A DNA stretch of 64,000 bases from Paenibacillus sp. FSL H7-0331 (GCF_001956045.1 NZ_MRTH01000011.1:1-64000); one strand, 5' to 3'. Counted from the stretch's first letter, positions 35,872 to 45,959 are shown. The notes: generated by a model not told the origin, from the sequence alone. Program-made: numbers and translations.

Positions 35872-36750
35872 ATGAAAATACGTAAAGCAATTATACCAGC
35901 CGCAGGTTTGGGAACCCGTTTTTTACCTGCTACCAAAGCCCAGCCCAAAGAAATGCTACCGATCGTCGATAAACCGGCGATTCAATATATTGTTGAAGAA
36001 GCGATTGCCTCCGGCATTGAAGATATTATGATAGTTACTGGTCGTAATAAAAGAGCGATTGAGGATCATTTTGACAAATCCGTTGAGCTGGAAATGATGC
36101 TGGAGGAAAAAGGGAATCTAGAGCTATTAAAGCTCGTGCAGGATGTGTCGAACCTTGCCGATGTTCATTATATTCGCCAAAAGCAGCCGCTTGGTCTCGG
36201 GCATGCCGTATTGTGCGCACGTAAATTTATAGGCAATGAACCGTTTGCCGTGCTGCTTGGCGACGATATTATTCAGGCAGAGCCGCCGTTCTTGCAGCAA
36301 ATGATCGAGCTGTATGAGCATACGGAGACATCTATCATTGCTGTATCGGAGGTACCGTGGGAGGATGTGGACAAATATGGAATCGTTTCACCTTCCTCTG
36401 TGGTCCACCCTTATTATCGGTATATCGAGGATTTGGTCGAAAAGCCGGACCGTGGCCATGCACCATCGAACCTGGCTGTCATAGGCAGATATATCATTCA
36501 ACCAGAGATTTTCGGCATACTGGAAAATTGTGAGCCTGGCAGAAACGGCGAGATCCAACTGACCGATGCGCTGCGCATACTGAACAGCCAGAGCCCTATG
36601 GTCATCTGCCCGGTCCAAGGCAGACGTTATGACGTCGGAGATAAGCTGGGATATCTCGAAGCAACCATCGAAATCGCACTTCAGCGCGAAGACCTTCAAG
36701 ACGCCTTAAAGGCATATCTGCAAAAACTAACAAGCACCTGGCATTCTTAA
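35872..36750 (+). CDS. galU: UTP-glucose-1-phosphate uridylyltransferase
   Basis: A 292-residue enzyme making UDP-glucose for wall polymers, lipoteichoic acid anchors and exopolysaccharide. The nucleotidyltransferase signature PAAGLGTRFLPATKAQPKEM is at residues 8-27, followed by VDKPAIQYIVEEA, VTGRNKRAIEDHFD and LLGDDI. It is full length for the GalU/GtaB family. AGGAGGA precedes ATG 35872. Confidence 0.95.
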   Translation: MKIRKAIIPAAGLGTRFLPATKAQPKEMLPIVDKPAIQYIVEEAIASGIEDIMIVTGRNKRAIEDHFDKSVELEMMLEEKGNLELLKLVQDVSNLADVHYIRQKQPLGLGHAVLCARKFIGNEPFAVLLGDDIIQAEPPFLQQMIELYEHTETSIIAVSEVPWEDVDKYGIVSPSSVVHPYYRYIEDLVEKPDRGHAPSNLAVIGRYIIQPEIFGILENCEPGRNGEIQLTDALRILNSQSPMVICPVQGRRYDVGDKLGYLEATIEIALQREDLQDALKAYLQKLTSTWHS

Positions 36751-36964
36751 TAAAGTGTCTAAAGTAGCACCAAGCGAGTCCCGTAGGGACGATGCGTCTC
36801 AATCCCACAAAAGCCACACCCACCCGAAATACACCGTAGTCCAGCGTGTCCCGCAGGGACGAAAAGCGCCCCGAGAACACTACAGTCCGCACACAGAGAG
36901 GGAGTCCAGAGGGCGGCGCCCTTTGGGGCCCTCCCTATAGGGAGGGTTTGGGAGGGTGCGCGAA
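36751..36964. repeat. GC-rich palindromic repeats between galU and rqcH
   Basis: Two copies of the 17-bp hairpin unit G-(A/T)-GTCCC-(G/n)-AGGGACGA lie near 36776-36792 and 36845-36861. A perfect 18-bp palindrome CCCTCCCTATAGGGAGGG is at 36929-36946, just after the convergent end of rqcH. The region is GC-richer than its neighbours and carries no gene. The palindrome probably terminates transcription from both sides. Confidence 0.6.
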
Positions 36965-38779
36965 CTATTTTATACTCACAGGCAGCTGTTTGATCCCATC
37001 AGCATCAGGTGTGATGAATAAAGTTTTCTGATGATCATAAATCACAAATCCAGGTTTGGCACCGCTTGGCTTGCGGACATGCTTGATCATCGTATAATCG
37101 ACTGGCACCTGACTGGAGGCCTTGGCTTGGCTAAAATAAGCGGCGAGCTGGGCGGCCTCATGTAGGGTTGCATCCCCGAACTGTATGCTGCGAATAACAA
37201 CATGAGAGCCGGGAATATCCTTCGTATGCAACCAGGTATCTGCGGACTGGGCCAACCGATTCGTTAAGTACTCGTTCTGCGTATTATTTTTCCCGACATA
37301 GATGGGTATACCTTCACTGGACATAAAGCAAGACAGCAGAGGTCGCTGATTTTGCTTCTTTTTGCGTGTTTTTTTACTACGGTTGCGAATGTATCCTTGC
37401 TCAATAAGTTCATCACGGATTTCGGCAATATCGCTGAGTGAGGCAGTACCCAGCTGCTGCAGTAAGCTGTCCAAGTAGAGGATTTCCTCGTGAGTCTGCT
37501 CCATTTGAACTTTTACCGCGATGAGACTATTTTTGCTTTTGGTATACTTTTTAAAATAACGCTGTGCATTTTCCGAAGGAGTGAGCAGAGGATCGAGTGG
37601 AACGGTGATCATTCGCTGCTCTTCATCATAATAGTTGATGACTTCAATTGCGGAAGTGCCTTTCTGAATCTGATGCATGGAAGCTGTCAGCAAGTCGCCA
37701 AGTATGCGCAATTTGTCAGAGTCCTGAGCCTCGTTCAGCGTCTCCTGCAGCTTTTCCAGTTTCTTCGCATTTTTGTTTCGTTCATTTTGAAGAAACTTCA
37801 GTAGATCGGACACTCGCTGTTTGACGGTATCACGCTCGGCTTTATCTCCGTAGAAGGCTTCCAGACATTGGCTTACTGTGTCATAATATTGGATTTCCCC
37901 TTGCAAATGTGTCAGTTTAATAACGGAAAAATAAGCTTTGCCGGTTTCTTCTTGATCACAAATATTAGGTGCACCACTGTCTGACCCCAGTTGATTAATG
38001 ATCGAAAAGAAGGGTTCCCAAAGACGCGAGGCGCTCTCAACAGGCGTATGCGCAACCGTTATCTTGGGCTGAGTCCGGTATACGATTTCTTTGGCTATCA
38101 AAGGACTGAAGCCGCTAAACCGAGCGACAAGACGCTGCTCCCAGGTGAGATCATCCCAAAGCTGAGCAGGTTTGGCAGGTGCTTTGAAAGGGTCGTCCTG
38201 CTCGGGTTGGACAGGTGGCGCCTGCGTCATCAGTTCAATGAAGGAGTCACGTTCAATGTGAAAAGGCTGCTCCTTATGCTGTTCAGGAGGTGCCGTATAA
38301 CGGCTGCCAGGCATAATGATACGGTAACTGCTGATCGCAGGGGTTACATGATGGATTCCGTCAATGATCGTATCTGTCGATGGATCCAGCAAAATAATAT
38401 TACTATGCCGTCCCATGATTTCAATAATGATCGTTTTGATGCTCACATCCCCAAGCTCATCGCGCTGTCTCAAGCCGATGTGAATGACCCGCTCCAAACC
38501 GGGCTGTGTTATGCTCTCGATAATACCGCTTTCGCAATGCTTGCGCAGCAGCATACAGAACATGGGCGCGTCCAGCGGGTTGGAATAGGACTTCTCCGTA
38601 AGATGTACACGGGGATAAGTTGGATTAGCAGACAACAGCAGCTTAAGATTACTGCCCTGAGCGCGAAGCTGCAGTATGATATCGTTGCCCGAGGGCATAT
38701 GAACTTTATTAATTCGGCCGCCTACGCAGGCTTGAAGCTCTTGCACCAAACTATAGACGACGAGACCGTCTAACGACAT
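36965..38779 (-). CDS. rqcH: Rqc2 homologue RqcH (NFACT family)
   Basis: A 604-residue NFACT-family protein, called FbpA/YloA in older annotation. The N-terminal NFACT-N part starts SLDGLVVYSLVQELQACVGG and has RVIHIGLRQRDELGD; coiled coils follow (about 290-440). The C-terminal NFACT-R part reads YVGKNNTQNEYLTNRL, ADTWLHTKDIPGSHVVIRS. RqcH binds obstructed 50S subunits and adds C-terminal alanine tails to stalled peptides. It is divergent from the yloB Ca2+-ATPase gene, as in B. subtilis. Confidence 0.93.
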   Translation of the reverse strand: MSLDGLVVYSLVQELQACVGGRINKVHMPSGNDIILQLRAQGSNLKLLLSANPTYPRVHLTEKSYSNPLDAPMFCMLLRKHCESGIIESITQPGLERVIHIGLRQRDELGDVSIKTIIIEIMGRHSNIILLDPSTDTIIDGIHHVTPAISSYRIIMPGSRYTAPPEQHKEQPFHIERDSFIELMTQAPPVQPEQDDPFKAPAKPAQLWDDLTWEQRLVARFSGFSPLIAKEIVYRTQPKITVAHTPVESASRLWEPFFSIINQLGSDSGAPNICDQEETGKAYFSVIKLTHLQGEIQYYDTVSQCLEAFYGDKAERDTVKQRVSDLLKFLQNERNKNAKKLEKLQETLNEAQDSDKLRILGDLLTASMHQIQKGTSAIEVINYYDEEQRMITVPLDPLLTPSENAQRYFKKYTKSKNSLIAVKVQMEQTHEEILYLDSLLQQLGTASLSDIAEIRDELIEQGYIRNRSKKTRKKKQNQRPLLSCFMSSEGIPIYVGKNNTQNEYLTNRLAQSADTWLHTKDIPGSHVVIRSIQFGDATLHEAAQLAAYFSQAKASSQVPVDYTMIKHVRKPSGAKPGFVIYDHQKTLFITPDADGIKQLPVSIK

Positions 38780-39202
38780 ATCGATTACAACTCCGTTCGT
38801 ACTTATAATTTTAATTGAACTTATACAGGTCGTTCAAAAAGTCCCCTTTTGATCAATAAGTTATACAGGAGGCTCACTCGGCATCGAATCTTGCAATAAG
38901 ACTCGAAGTGCGGTGCTCATTTAGGTGTGCCTAAACTCCGCTCCTCCTTCTTCCCAGCTTACGAAGCGAGTTTTCTGAGAAAACTTTAACTTCTCGGTAC
39001 TGAAAAGTTGACTTTTTGAACATGAACTTATAGTTCACCCTCTATCATGCCATACTTTGAACAAAAACTTAAGCGACTTTTCATTTGTGCTATTTCGCAG
39101 CTTGTCTGAATACATTTACTCATGAGGAATTTGTAATGAAAATTAAGCTTTGCAGCCTTTCGCAAGGCGGTATCAGAGCAACCTTATGGGAGGTAATACG
39201 GA
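38780..39202. other. Intergenic region between rqcH and the Ca2+-ATPase gene
   Basis: The region holds a MITE-like insertion (38832-39021) and the presumed promoters of both divergent genes. No further gene is seen. A GGGAGG ribosome binding site for the ATPase lies near 39188-39193. Confidence 0.5.
38832..39021. mobile_element. MITE-like element with 12-bp terminal inverted repeats
   Basis: GTTCAAAAAGTC (38832-38843) and GACTTTTTGAAC (39010-39021) are perfect inverted repeats about 190 bp apart. A 9-bp direct repeat GAACTTATA lies just outside, at 38817-38825 and 39024-39032, and could be a target duplication. No coding frame is inside. An internal GCTTACGAAG core resembles the repeats at 27.7 and 45.97 kb. 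Confidence 0.6.
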
Positions 39203-41989
39203 ATGAGTCAGAAGAAGTGGTATCAAATGACAAGCGAGGAAACGATGGAAGCCCAAAACATGCAGACCTTACTGGGACTGACCTCGTCAGAGGCAGAGAA
39301 GCGATTGGAGCAAAATGGCAAAAATGAACTGTCTGATGGTCCCAAGCTGTCTCCAATTACTTTATTTTTGGGCCAGTTTAAAGATTTTATGGTGCTTGTT
39401 CTCGTTGGAGCAACCTTAATTTCAGGTCTGCTTGGGGAGTATCTGGATGCAATTACAATTGTTGCGATCATTATTATGAACGGCATTCTTGGTTTTATTC
39501 AAGAATATCGAGCTGAGCGCTCCCTACGGGCGTTAAAAGAATTGTCCGCTCCAAACGCCCGTGTCCTTCGTGATGAGACGATATTGCAAATTCCAGCCCG
39601 CGAACTGGTCCCGGGAGATATAGTCCTGCTTGAAAGTGGAGACCGAATTCCCGCAGATCTGCGATTTATTGAAGCGAACAGCCTGTATGCCGAAGAATCG
39701 GCGTTGACAGGTGAATCGGTGCCAGTTAATAAGCACACGGAAGCTTTGAAAGGGGAAGAGGTTTCGCTTGGCGATCAGCGTAATCTGGGATTCATGGGTA
39801 CAATGGTCACACGTGGAACAGCCAGGGCTGTAGTTATTCGAACCGGGATGCAAACGGAAATGGGCAAAATTGCCGATCTTATCCAAAATACAGAATCGAC
39901 CGAAACGCCACTGCAGCATCGTTTGGAGCAGCTTGGGAAAATATTGATTATTGTTGCATTGGTGCTAACCCTTCTGGTTGTAGTAGCTGGTATTCTGCAT
40001 GGACAAGAGCCTTACAGCATGTTTTTGGCAGGAGTAAGTTTGGCGGTAGCAGCGATTCCGGAAGGACTTCCGGCAATTGTAACGATCGCGCTGGCTATGG
40101 GAGTTCAGCGGATGATACAGCGCAAGGCGATCGTTCGCAAGCTGCCTTCTGTTGAGACGTTGGGCTGTGCTTCCGTGATCTGCTCGGATAAAACAGGAAC
40201 TTTGACACAAAACAAAATGACCGTTACCCATTTATGGCTGGGTGGAGATATTCTTGAGGTAACAGGCGAAGGTTATGAACCGCAGGGGGATATCAAGCTG
40301 AAAGGCGAACGTGTTGATGTGCGCAACCATTTGATGCTGCGAAAGCTGCTGCAAGTATCTGTTTTGTGTAACAATGCACAGCTCTCAGAGCAGACAGAAG
40401 TGACGAAGCGCAAAAAGCAGACGATGGAAGATGCGAAAAGTGTATGGAGTCTGCAGGGGGATCCAACGGAAGGCGCACTTATCGTACTGGGAGCCAAAGC
40501 AGGACTGACCGTTCCTTCCTTATCTGGTTTGTTCAACCGCACCAGCGAATTTCCATTTGATTCCGAGCGTAAACGAATGTCTGTGCTCGTGGAGCATCAG
40601 GGAGGGCGTATGGCTTGCACCAAGGGTGCTCCGGATGTGCTTATCATGCAGTGCAGCTATGTATTGTGGGATGATAAAGTGATTCCGTTTACTCCAACGC
40701 TTAGGCAAAAGGTGCTCGCTGCCAATGAAGGTATGGCCAACAACGCATTGCGTGTTCTGGGACTTGCTTACCGTGATCTGAAGCCAACGGAGAACTGCAC
40801 GGAGGAAGCTGAAGTTGAGAGCGGTCTGGTTTTCATCGGTTTGACGGGAATGATTGACCCGCCGCGCCGGGAAGTGCGGGATGCCATAACAAAATGCCGC
40901 AAGGCTGGCATCAAAACTGTAATGATCACTGGTGATCATCAAGGAACAGCCGAAGCGATTGCCAAGCAGCTGGGGATTATGCCAGCATCAAACGGATTAA
41001 CCCTGAATGGACAGCAGTTAACCATGCTAAGTGATGATGAGCTCGACAAGTTGGTCGAGGACACAAGCGTCTATGCAAGAGTTTCCCCAGAGCATAAGCT
41101 GCGGATAGTCAAATCCTTGCAGCGACAAGGCCATGTGGTCGCGATGACGGGGGACGGTGTTAATGATGCTCCGGCCATTAAAGCGGCAGACATCGGAATT
41201 GCGATGGGAATTAGTGGAACCGATGTATCTAAGGAAGCGGCATCGCTCGTGTTAAGTGACGATAATTTTGCCTCTATTGTATCCGCTATTGAGGAAGGGC
41301 GCGGCATTTACGAAAATATCCGCAAGTTTATCCGGTATTTGCTGGCATCTAATGTCGGCGAGATCATGACGATGTTTTTAGCTATGATGGCAGGCTTGCC
41401 GCTGCCGCTCGTTCCGATCCAGATTTTATGGGTTAATCTGGTTACAGATGGACTTCCGGCCATGGCACTTGGAGTCGATCAAGCCGAAAAAGATTTAATG
41501 CAGCAGAAGCCGCGTGGTGCACGTGAAAGTATTTTCGCTCGGAGGCTGGGCTGGAAAATTATTTCTCGAGGTATGCTGATCGGTGTTTGCACCTTGGCTG
41601 CATTTCTGATTGCTTTGCAGCAGGGGCTGCATGATGACGCGTCAACATTGATTAAAGCGCAGACGGTTGCTTTTGCCACATTGGTTATGGCGCAGCTGAT
41701 TCATGTATTTGATTGTCGCAGTTCACGCTCCATCTTTCATCGCAATCCGCTGCAAAACCGTTATCTGGTTCTGGCAGTGCTGTCCTCATTACTGCTGATG
41801 CTGGCAGTGCTGTACATTGAGCCCTTACAGCCTATCTTTAAAACCGTTCCACTGAATATTAAGGATTGGATCGTCGTCCTCATATTTGCTGGAATTCCAA
41901 CTTTCCTAATGGGATTTGGCAGCTTGATGAGCAAGCCGTCCAAACGCAAGCCCATTCGTTATGGAACGACAAAACCTGTTATTCGTTAA
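39203..41989 (+). CDS. yloB: P-type Ca2+-transporting ATPase
   Basis: A 928-residue P-type ATPase of the SERCA-like group. The cation-ATPase N domain (EAQNMQTLLGLTSSEAEKRL) leads to the actuator motif LTGES, phosphorylation site SDKTGTLTQNKMTV and hinge MTGDGVNDAPAIK. About ten membrane segments are visible, including VAAIPEGLPAIVTIALAMGV with the Pro-Glu ion-site motif. It exports or pumps Ca2+ across the cell membrane; B. subtilis YloB has this role in sporulation. ATG 39203 has GGGAGG upstream. It starts the yloB-yloC-remA run. Confidence 0.93.
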   Translation: MSQKKWYQMTSEETMEAQNMQTLLGLTSSEAEKRLEQNGKNELSDGPKLSPITLFLGQFKDFMVLVLVGATLISGLLGEYLDAITIVAIIIMNGILGFIQEYRAERSLRALKELSAPNARVLRDETILQIPARELVPGDIVLLESGDRIPADLRFIEANSLYAEESALTGESVPVNKHTEALKGEEVSLGDQRNLGFMGTMVTRGTARAVVIRTGMQTEMGKIADLIQNTESTETPLQHRLEQLGKILIIVALVLTLLVVVAGILHGQEPYSMFLAGVSLAVAAIPEGLPAIVTIALAMGVQRMIQRKAIVRKLPSVETLGCASVICSDKTGTLTQNKMTVTHLWLGGDILEVTGEGYEPQGDIKLKGERVDVRNHLMLRKLLQVSVLCNNAQLSEQTEVTKRKKQTMEDAKSVWSLQGDPTEGALIVLGAKAGLTVPSLSGLFNRTSEFPFDSERKRMSVLVEHQGGRMACTKGAPDVLIMQCSYVLWDDKVIPFTPTLRQKVLAANEGMANNALRVLGLAYRDLKPTENCTEEAEVESGLVFIGLTGMIDPPRREVRDAITKCRKAGIKTVMITGDHQGTAEAIAKQLGIMPASNGLTLNGQQLTMLSDDELDKLVEDTSVYARVSPEHKLRIVKSLQRQGHVVAMTGDGVNDAPAIKAADIGIAMGISGTDVSKEAASLVLSDDNFASIVSAIEEGRGIYENIRKFIRYLLASNVGEIMTMFLAMMAGLPLPLVPIQILWVNLVTDGLPAMALGVDQAEKDLMQQKPRGARESIFARRLGWKIISRGMLIGVCTLAAFLIALQQGLHDDASTLIKAQTVAFATLVMAQLIHVFDCRSSRSIFHRNPLQNRYLVLAVLSSLLLMLAVLYIEPLQPIFKTVPLNIKDWIVVLIFAGIPTFLMGFGSLMSKPSKRKPIRYGTTKPVIR

Positions 41990-42001
41990 TATTTTGATTC
42001 G

Positions 42002-42036
42002 TGCTGAGGCCTGGGGTTAAATTCCAGGTCTCGGCA
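42002..42036 (+). terminator. Probable terminator after yloB
   Basis: TGCTGAGGCCTGG (42002-42014) and CCAGGTCTCGGCA (42024-42036) pair with G-U matches around a 9-nt loop. The T-run after it is short (TTTCGTATTTT). Confidence 0.5.
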
Positions 42037-42159
42037 TTTCGTATTTTGTACATTAATAGTAAGCGGAATTTTGTCAAAAAACTATGCATACCTGTCATTT
42101 TGCGTTATGATAATGGCTATCAACACTATAGGGATCAGGTTAGAAAGTAGGGAGCGGCT

Positions 42160-43002
42160 ATGAATTTCACAAAAATGCATGGACTTGGGAATGATTTCAT
42201 TGTCGTTGCAGGTCAGCAAGAGCTTCCTGTCGATGCAAATGAGCTTGCAATCCGTTTGTGCAGTCGTTTTTTTGGTATAGGAGCAGACGGGCTTGTATAT
42301 ATACTTCCTTCAAAAATCGCCGACTATCAGATGAGGATCATCAATTCTGACGGTTCGGAGTCCGAGCAGTGTGGTAATGCTATTCGTTGTGTTGCCAAAT
42401 ATATTTATGAACATGGCATGATGGATGCCTCAGCAACTGAATTAACCGTTGAGACGGTCGGGGCAGGCGCACAGCAGGTGCAGCTCACTGTAGTTGAAGG
42501 TAAAGTAACGGCGGTGCGAGTCGATATGGGTGAGCCAATCCTGCAGGGTGCCTTAATTCCTACTGCACTGGATCAGGAACAGGTGCTCAATCAGCCGATT
42601 GAGGTGGATGGACAAGAGTTTCATTTCACTGCCGTTTCGATGGGCAATCCTCATTGTGTAATCTATGTTGATGATGCAGTGGGATTTGATTTGGCTGAGT
42701 GGGGGCCAAAGCTGGAAAAGCATCCGATGTTTCCGCGACGTGTGAATGTAGAATTTACAACAGTCAAGGCTCGCAATGCGATAGATATGCGCGTATGGGA
42801 ACGTGGAGCAGGCCCCACGCTAGCTTGTGGTACCGGAGCTTGTGCATCACTGGTAGCTTCGGTGTTAAACGAAGTATCGGATCGTTCAGCGACGGTTTCC
42901 TTAAAAGGCGGCGACTTGTTCATTGAATGGAGTTCGGCCGACAATCATGTATATATGACAGGACCTGCAGAGCAGGTTTATGAAGGCAACTTATCTATAT
43001 AA
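42160..43002 (+). CDS. dapF: Diaminopimelate epimerase
   Basis: A 280-residue PLP-independent epimerase converting L,L- to meso-diaminopimelate for lysine and peptidoglycan synthesis. Both catalytic cysteines are visible: SEQCGNAIRC (Cys about 74) and ACGTGACAS (Cys about 224). The N-terminus MNFTKMHGLGNDFIVV is canonical. It lies downstream of yloB with its own leader and is followed 65 bp later by the methyltransferase/MTHFR gene. Confidence 0.95.
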   Translation: MNFTKMHGLGNDFIVVAGQQELPVDANELAIRLCSRFFGIGADGLVYILPSKIADYQMRIINSDGSESEQCGNAIRCVAKYIYEHGMMDASATELTVETVGAGAQQVQLTVVEGKVTAVRVDMGEPILQGALIPTALDQEQVLNQPIEVDGQEFHFTAVSMGNPHCVIYVDDAVGFDLAEWGPKLEKHPMFPRRVNVEFTTVKARNAIDMRVWERGAGPTLACGTGACASLVASVLNEVSDRSATVSLKGGDLFIEWSSADNHVYMTGPAEQVYEGNLSI

Positions 43003-43067
43003 ATGTATAAACGGATGATAGTAATATAGAAGGATCGCAGCTTAGTGGAAAGGGCGGACAAAAGCAA

Positions 43068-44996
43068 ATGAAGCTTGACTTAAGGGAAGCACTCCATCAG
43101 GATATTTTGGTCGGTGATGGAGCGATGGGGACATTTTTATATCAGATGGGATTTCCGGTCGGGATTTCGTATGAGGAGTTGAATCTGCTCAAACCGGAGG
43201 TTATCGCCGATGTGCATCGCCGTTATTATGAGGCAGGCGCGCGCGTGATCGAAACGAATACATTTTCGGCAAACCGTGAGAAGCTGTCCAAATACGGCTT
43301 GGAGCAGGAAGTAGAAGCTATCAACCGTGCTGGTGTGGAATTAGCACGCAGAGCGGTGGGCAGCGATGCTTATGTCGTTGGGGCGATGGGATCTATCCGT
43401 GCGGGTAAGCGCAAAAATGTGCGTACAACCAAGCTTAAAGAAGATTTGCGTCAACAAATCGAGGTTCTTCTGGATACACAGGTGGATGGTTTGCTGCTGG
43501 AATCCTTTCTGGATCTGGAAGAAATGCTGCTGGCTTTGAAAATCATACGCAAGCTCAGCAATATTCCAGTAATTTGTCAGTTTGCAACTGAAGGTGCAGG
43601 GACTACCGAGGATGGTATTCTGCTGAACGAAGCCTTTGCCAAACTCAAACACTATGGAGCCGACGTGGTTGGATTTAACTGCCGCAGCGGTCCCAATGGG
43701 TTATTACGTTCCTTGGAAAAAGCTGCGGCGTCTGGACCTGAACTTCCATATTCTGTATTTCCGAATGCAGGAATCGCCGATTATGTTGATGGTCGCTTTA
43801 CTTTTGCAGCCACACCTGAATATTTTGCCGAGACGGCTTTGAAGTTTGCTGATTTGGGTGCGAGAATCATCGGTGGCTGCTGCGGGACGACACCTGAGCA
43901 TATCGCTTTTATGGCGAAAGCATTGAATGGCTACAAGCCGGACCCATCACGTATTGACAAACTGCAGTCCGATATAAGGGATACAGGCTTACCAACTGTT
44001 GCAAAGGGTGCTTCAGTCGAATCGATTACTGAATCGGTGTCTACGGCAGCTAATGATACTGCTGGATTACCGCCTGCTGCTGAACCGAATATCATTGAAT
44101 TGGTCAAACAGCGTCATACCGTTATTGTTGAACTGGATCCTCCTCGTGATCTGGATATTGATAAATTCATGAAGGGTGCACATGCGTTGAAGGAAGCGCG
44201 TATTGATGCCTTGACGATGGCTGACAATTCATTGGCTGTTACACGGATGAGCAACTTGGCGTTGGGCTACCTGGTGAAAGAGCAGACCGGACTACGGCCT
44301 CTTATTCATATCGCATGTCGTGACCGCAACATGATTGGTACACAATCGCACATGATGGGGCTGCATGCTCTGGGTATCGACCATGTGTTGGCTGTGACTG
44401 GAGATCCGGCACGTTTTGGCGATCTTCCTGGCTCCAGCTCCGTCTACGATTTGACTTCTTTTGAAATCATTCGAATGATCAAGCAGTTGAACGAAGGAGT
44501 AGCTTTCTCAGGTAAGCAGCTGAAGAAGAAGGCGAATTTTATTGTTGGAGCAGCTTTTAATCCCAATGTTAAATATTTGGAGAAGGCCGTGCAGCGTCTG
44601 GAACGGAAAATCGAAGCAGGTGCCGATTATATCATGACGCAGCCGGTTTATGATGCCAAGCTGATTGAGCGAATATATGAGACTACCAAGCATTTGAATA
44701 TCCCGATTTTTCTCGGTATCATGCCGCTTGCAAGCGGCGGTAATGCAGAGTATTTGCATAATGAGGTTCCAGGGATTCAATTGTCGGATAACGTGCGTCA
44801 GCGTATGAGCGACTTGAAGGGTGAAGCGGGTCGGGCGATGGGCGTGCAAATCGCGAAGGAGCTTTTGGATGCGGCGATGCCGTACTTTAACGGAATATAT
44901 TTGATGACTCCTTTCTTATCCTATGAGATGACAGCAGATCTGACGAAATATGTATGGGAGAAATCAGAAAGCGCGATTTCCACTTGTACCCTCTAG
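43068..44996 (+). CDS. yitJ: Homocysteine S-methyltransferase / methylenetetrahydrofolate reductase fusion
   Basis: A 642-residue fusion. The N-terminal homocysteine-methyltransferase domain (about 1-290) starts GDGAMGTFLYQMGF and carries the zinc cysteines in GFNCRSGP and GGCCGTTPEH. The C-terminal half (about 340-635) is a 5,10-methylenetetrahydrofolate reductase (VIVELDPPRDLDIDKFMKG, HIACRDRN, VTGDPARFGDLPG). It links methyl supply to methionine synthesis. In B. subtilis yitJ is under a SAM riboswitch; the 65-bp leader here is too short for one and shows no S-box fold. Confidence 0.92.
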   Translation: MKLDLREALHQDILVGDGAMGTFLYQMGFPVGISYEELNLLKPEVIADVHRRYYEAGARVIETNTFSANREKLSKYGLEQEVEAINRAGVELARRAVGSDAYVVGAMGSIRAGKRKNVRTTKLKEDLRQQIEVLLDTQVDGLLLESFLDLEEMLLALKIIRKLSNIPVICQFATEGAGTTEDGILLNEAFAKLKHYGADVVGFNCRSGPNGLLRSLEKAAASGPELPYSVFPNAGIADYVDGRFTFAATPEYFAETALKFADLGARIIGGCCGTTPEHIAFMAKALNGYKPDPSRIDKLQSDIRDTGLPTVAKGASVESITESVSTAANDTAGLPPAAEPNIIELVKQRHTVIVELDPPRDLDIDKFMKGAHALKEARIDALTMADNSLAVTRMSNLALGYLVKEQTGLRPLIHIACRDRNMIGTQSHMMGLHALGIDHVLAVTGDPARFGDLPGSSSVYDLTSFEIIRMIKQLNEGVAFSGKQLKKKANFIVGAAFNPNVKYLEKAVQRLERKIEAGADYIMTQPVYDAKLIERIYETTKHLNIPIFLGIMPLASGGNAEYLHNEVPGIQLSDNVRQRMSDLKGEAGRAMGVQIAKELLDAAMPYFNGIYLMTPFLSYEMTADLTKYVWEKSESAISTCTL

Positions 44997-45036
44997 CAAA
45001 ATGAATTAAAATAAGCTAATGGATGTGAACAGCTTG

Positions 45037-45915
45037 ATGAAAAGTATGACCGGGTTCGGACAAGCAAGCTGTCGGTTTGCCGGATATATCGTGCAAATGG
45101 ATCTGAAATCGGTGAATCATCGCTATTGCGAGGTCAACGTGCGAATCCCTCGAGAATACATGAAATATGAGGATTTGCTCAAAAAAACCGTGCAGCAGCA
45201 TTTGAAGCGCGGCAGAGCTGATTTGTTTGTGACGATTGAGCGAAGTGTCGAGGCATCTCGTACGGTAGAGCTGAACTGGCAGCTAGTGGAAGCCTATCAG
45301 GCAGCAGCTGAACAGCTTGTGACAAGATTCGGTTTGAAATCATCAATGGATGTACGGGATTATATGTCTATTCCAGATTTGATTACCTTCAAGGAAGCTG
45401 CTCTAGTAACGGATGAAGAGTTTCAAAGTGAATTACTGACTTGCGCAGAAGCGGCAGTTCTGAAACTCACCCAGATGCGTGAATCCGAAGGTGCCCATTT
45501 ATGTGTGGATATCGAACAGCGGATCGATACCATGAATCGTTATTTGGGACAATCGCAGAAGTTGGCTCCGCAGGTGGTACACCATTATGCACACAAGCTT
45601 CGTACTCGAATTCAGGAGATGCAGCAGCAGCCAATAATGGACGAAGCACGCATGGCTATGGAAGTGGCGTTATTAGCGGATCGTTCCAATATTGATGAAG
45701 AATTAGTGCGTTTGCAAAGCCATATTCAGCAATGCGTTCAGCTTATAAGCGAGTCAGAACCGATCGGCAGAAAGTTTGATTTCCTCCTGCAAGAAATGAA
45801 TCGGGAAGTGAATACGATCGGATCGAAAGCGAATCATGCAGAACTCACCACGATAGTTGTGGAGATGAAGGCTGAAATGGAAAAATTGAGAGAGCAGATT
45901 CAAAATATAGAGTAG
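45037..45915 (+). CDS. yloC: YicC-family endoribonuclease
   Basis: A 292-residue protein of the YicC/YloC family, recently recognised as endoribonucleases. It begins MKSMTGFGQASC, the conserved start, and has LKSVNHRYCEVNVRIPREY, RGRADLFVTIER and a strong ending GRKFDFLLQEMNREVNTIGSK. The upstream in-phase ATG at 45019 would add six residues and lacks a site; the choice between them is uncertain. It lies between the methyltransferase fusion and remA. Confidence 0.85.
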   Translation: MKSMTGFGQASCRFAGYIVQMDLKSVNHRYCEVNVRIPREYMKYEDLLKKTVQQHLKRGRADLFVTIERSVEASRTVELNWQLVEAYQAAAEQLVTRFGLKSSMDVRDYMSIPDLITFKEAALVTDEEFQSELLTCAEAAVLKLTQMRESEGAHLCVDIEQRIDTMNRYLGQSQKLAPQVVHHYAHKLRTRIQEMQQQPIMDEARMAMEVALLADRSNIDEELVRLQSHIQQCVQLISESEPIGRKFDFLLQEMNREVNTIGSKANHAELTTIVVEMKAEMEKLREQIQNIE

Positions 45916-45959
45916 TCATATGCTAATGCTCAGTTAGCAGCTTTCCATAGGAGAGCAAG

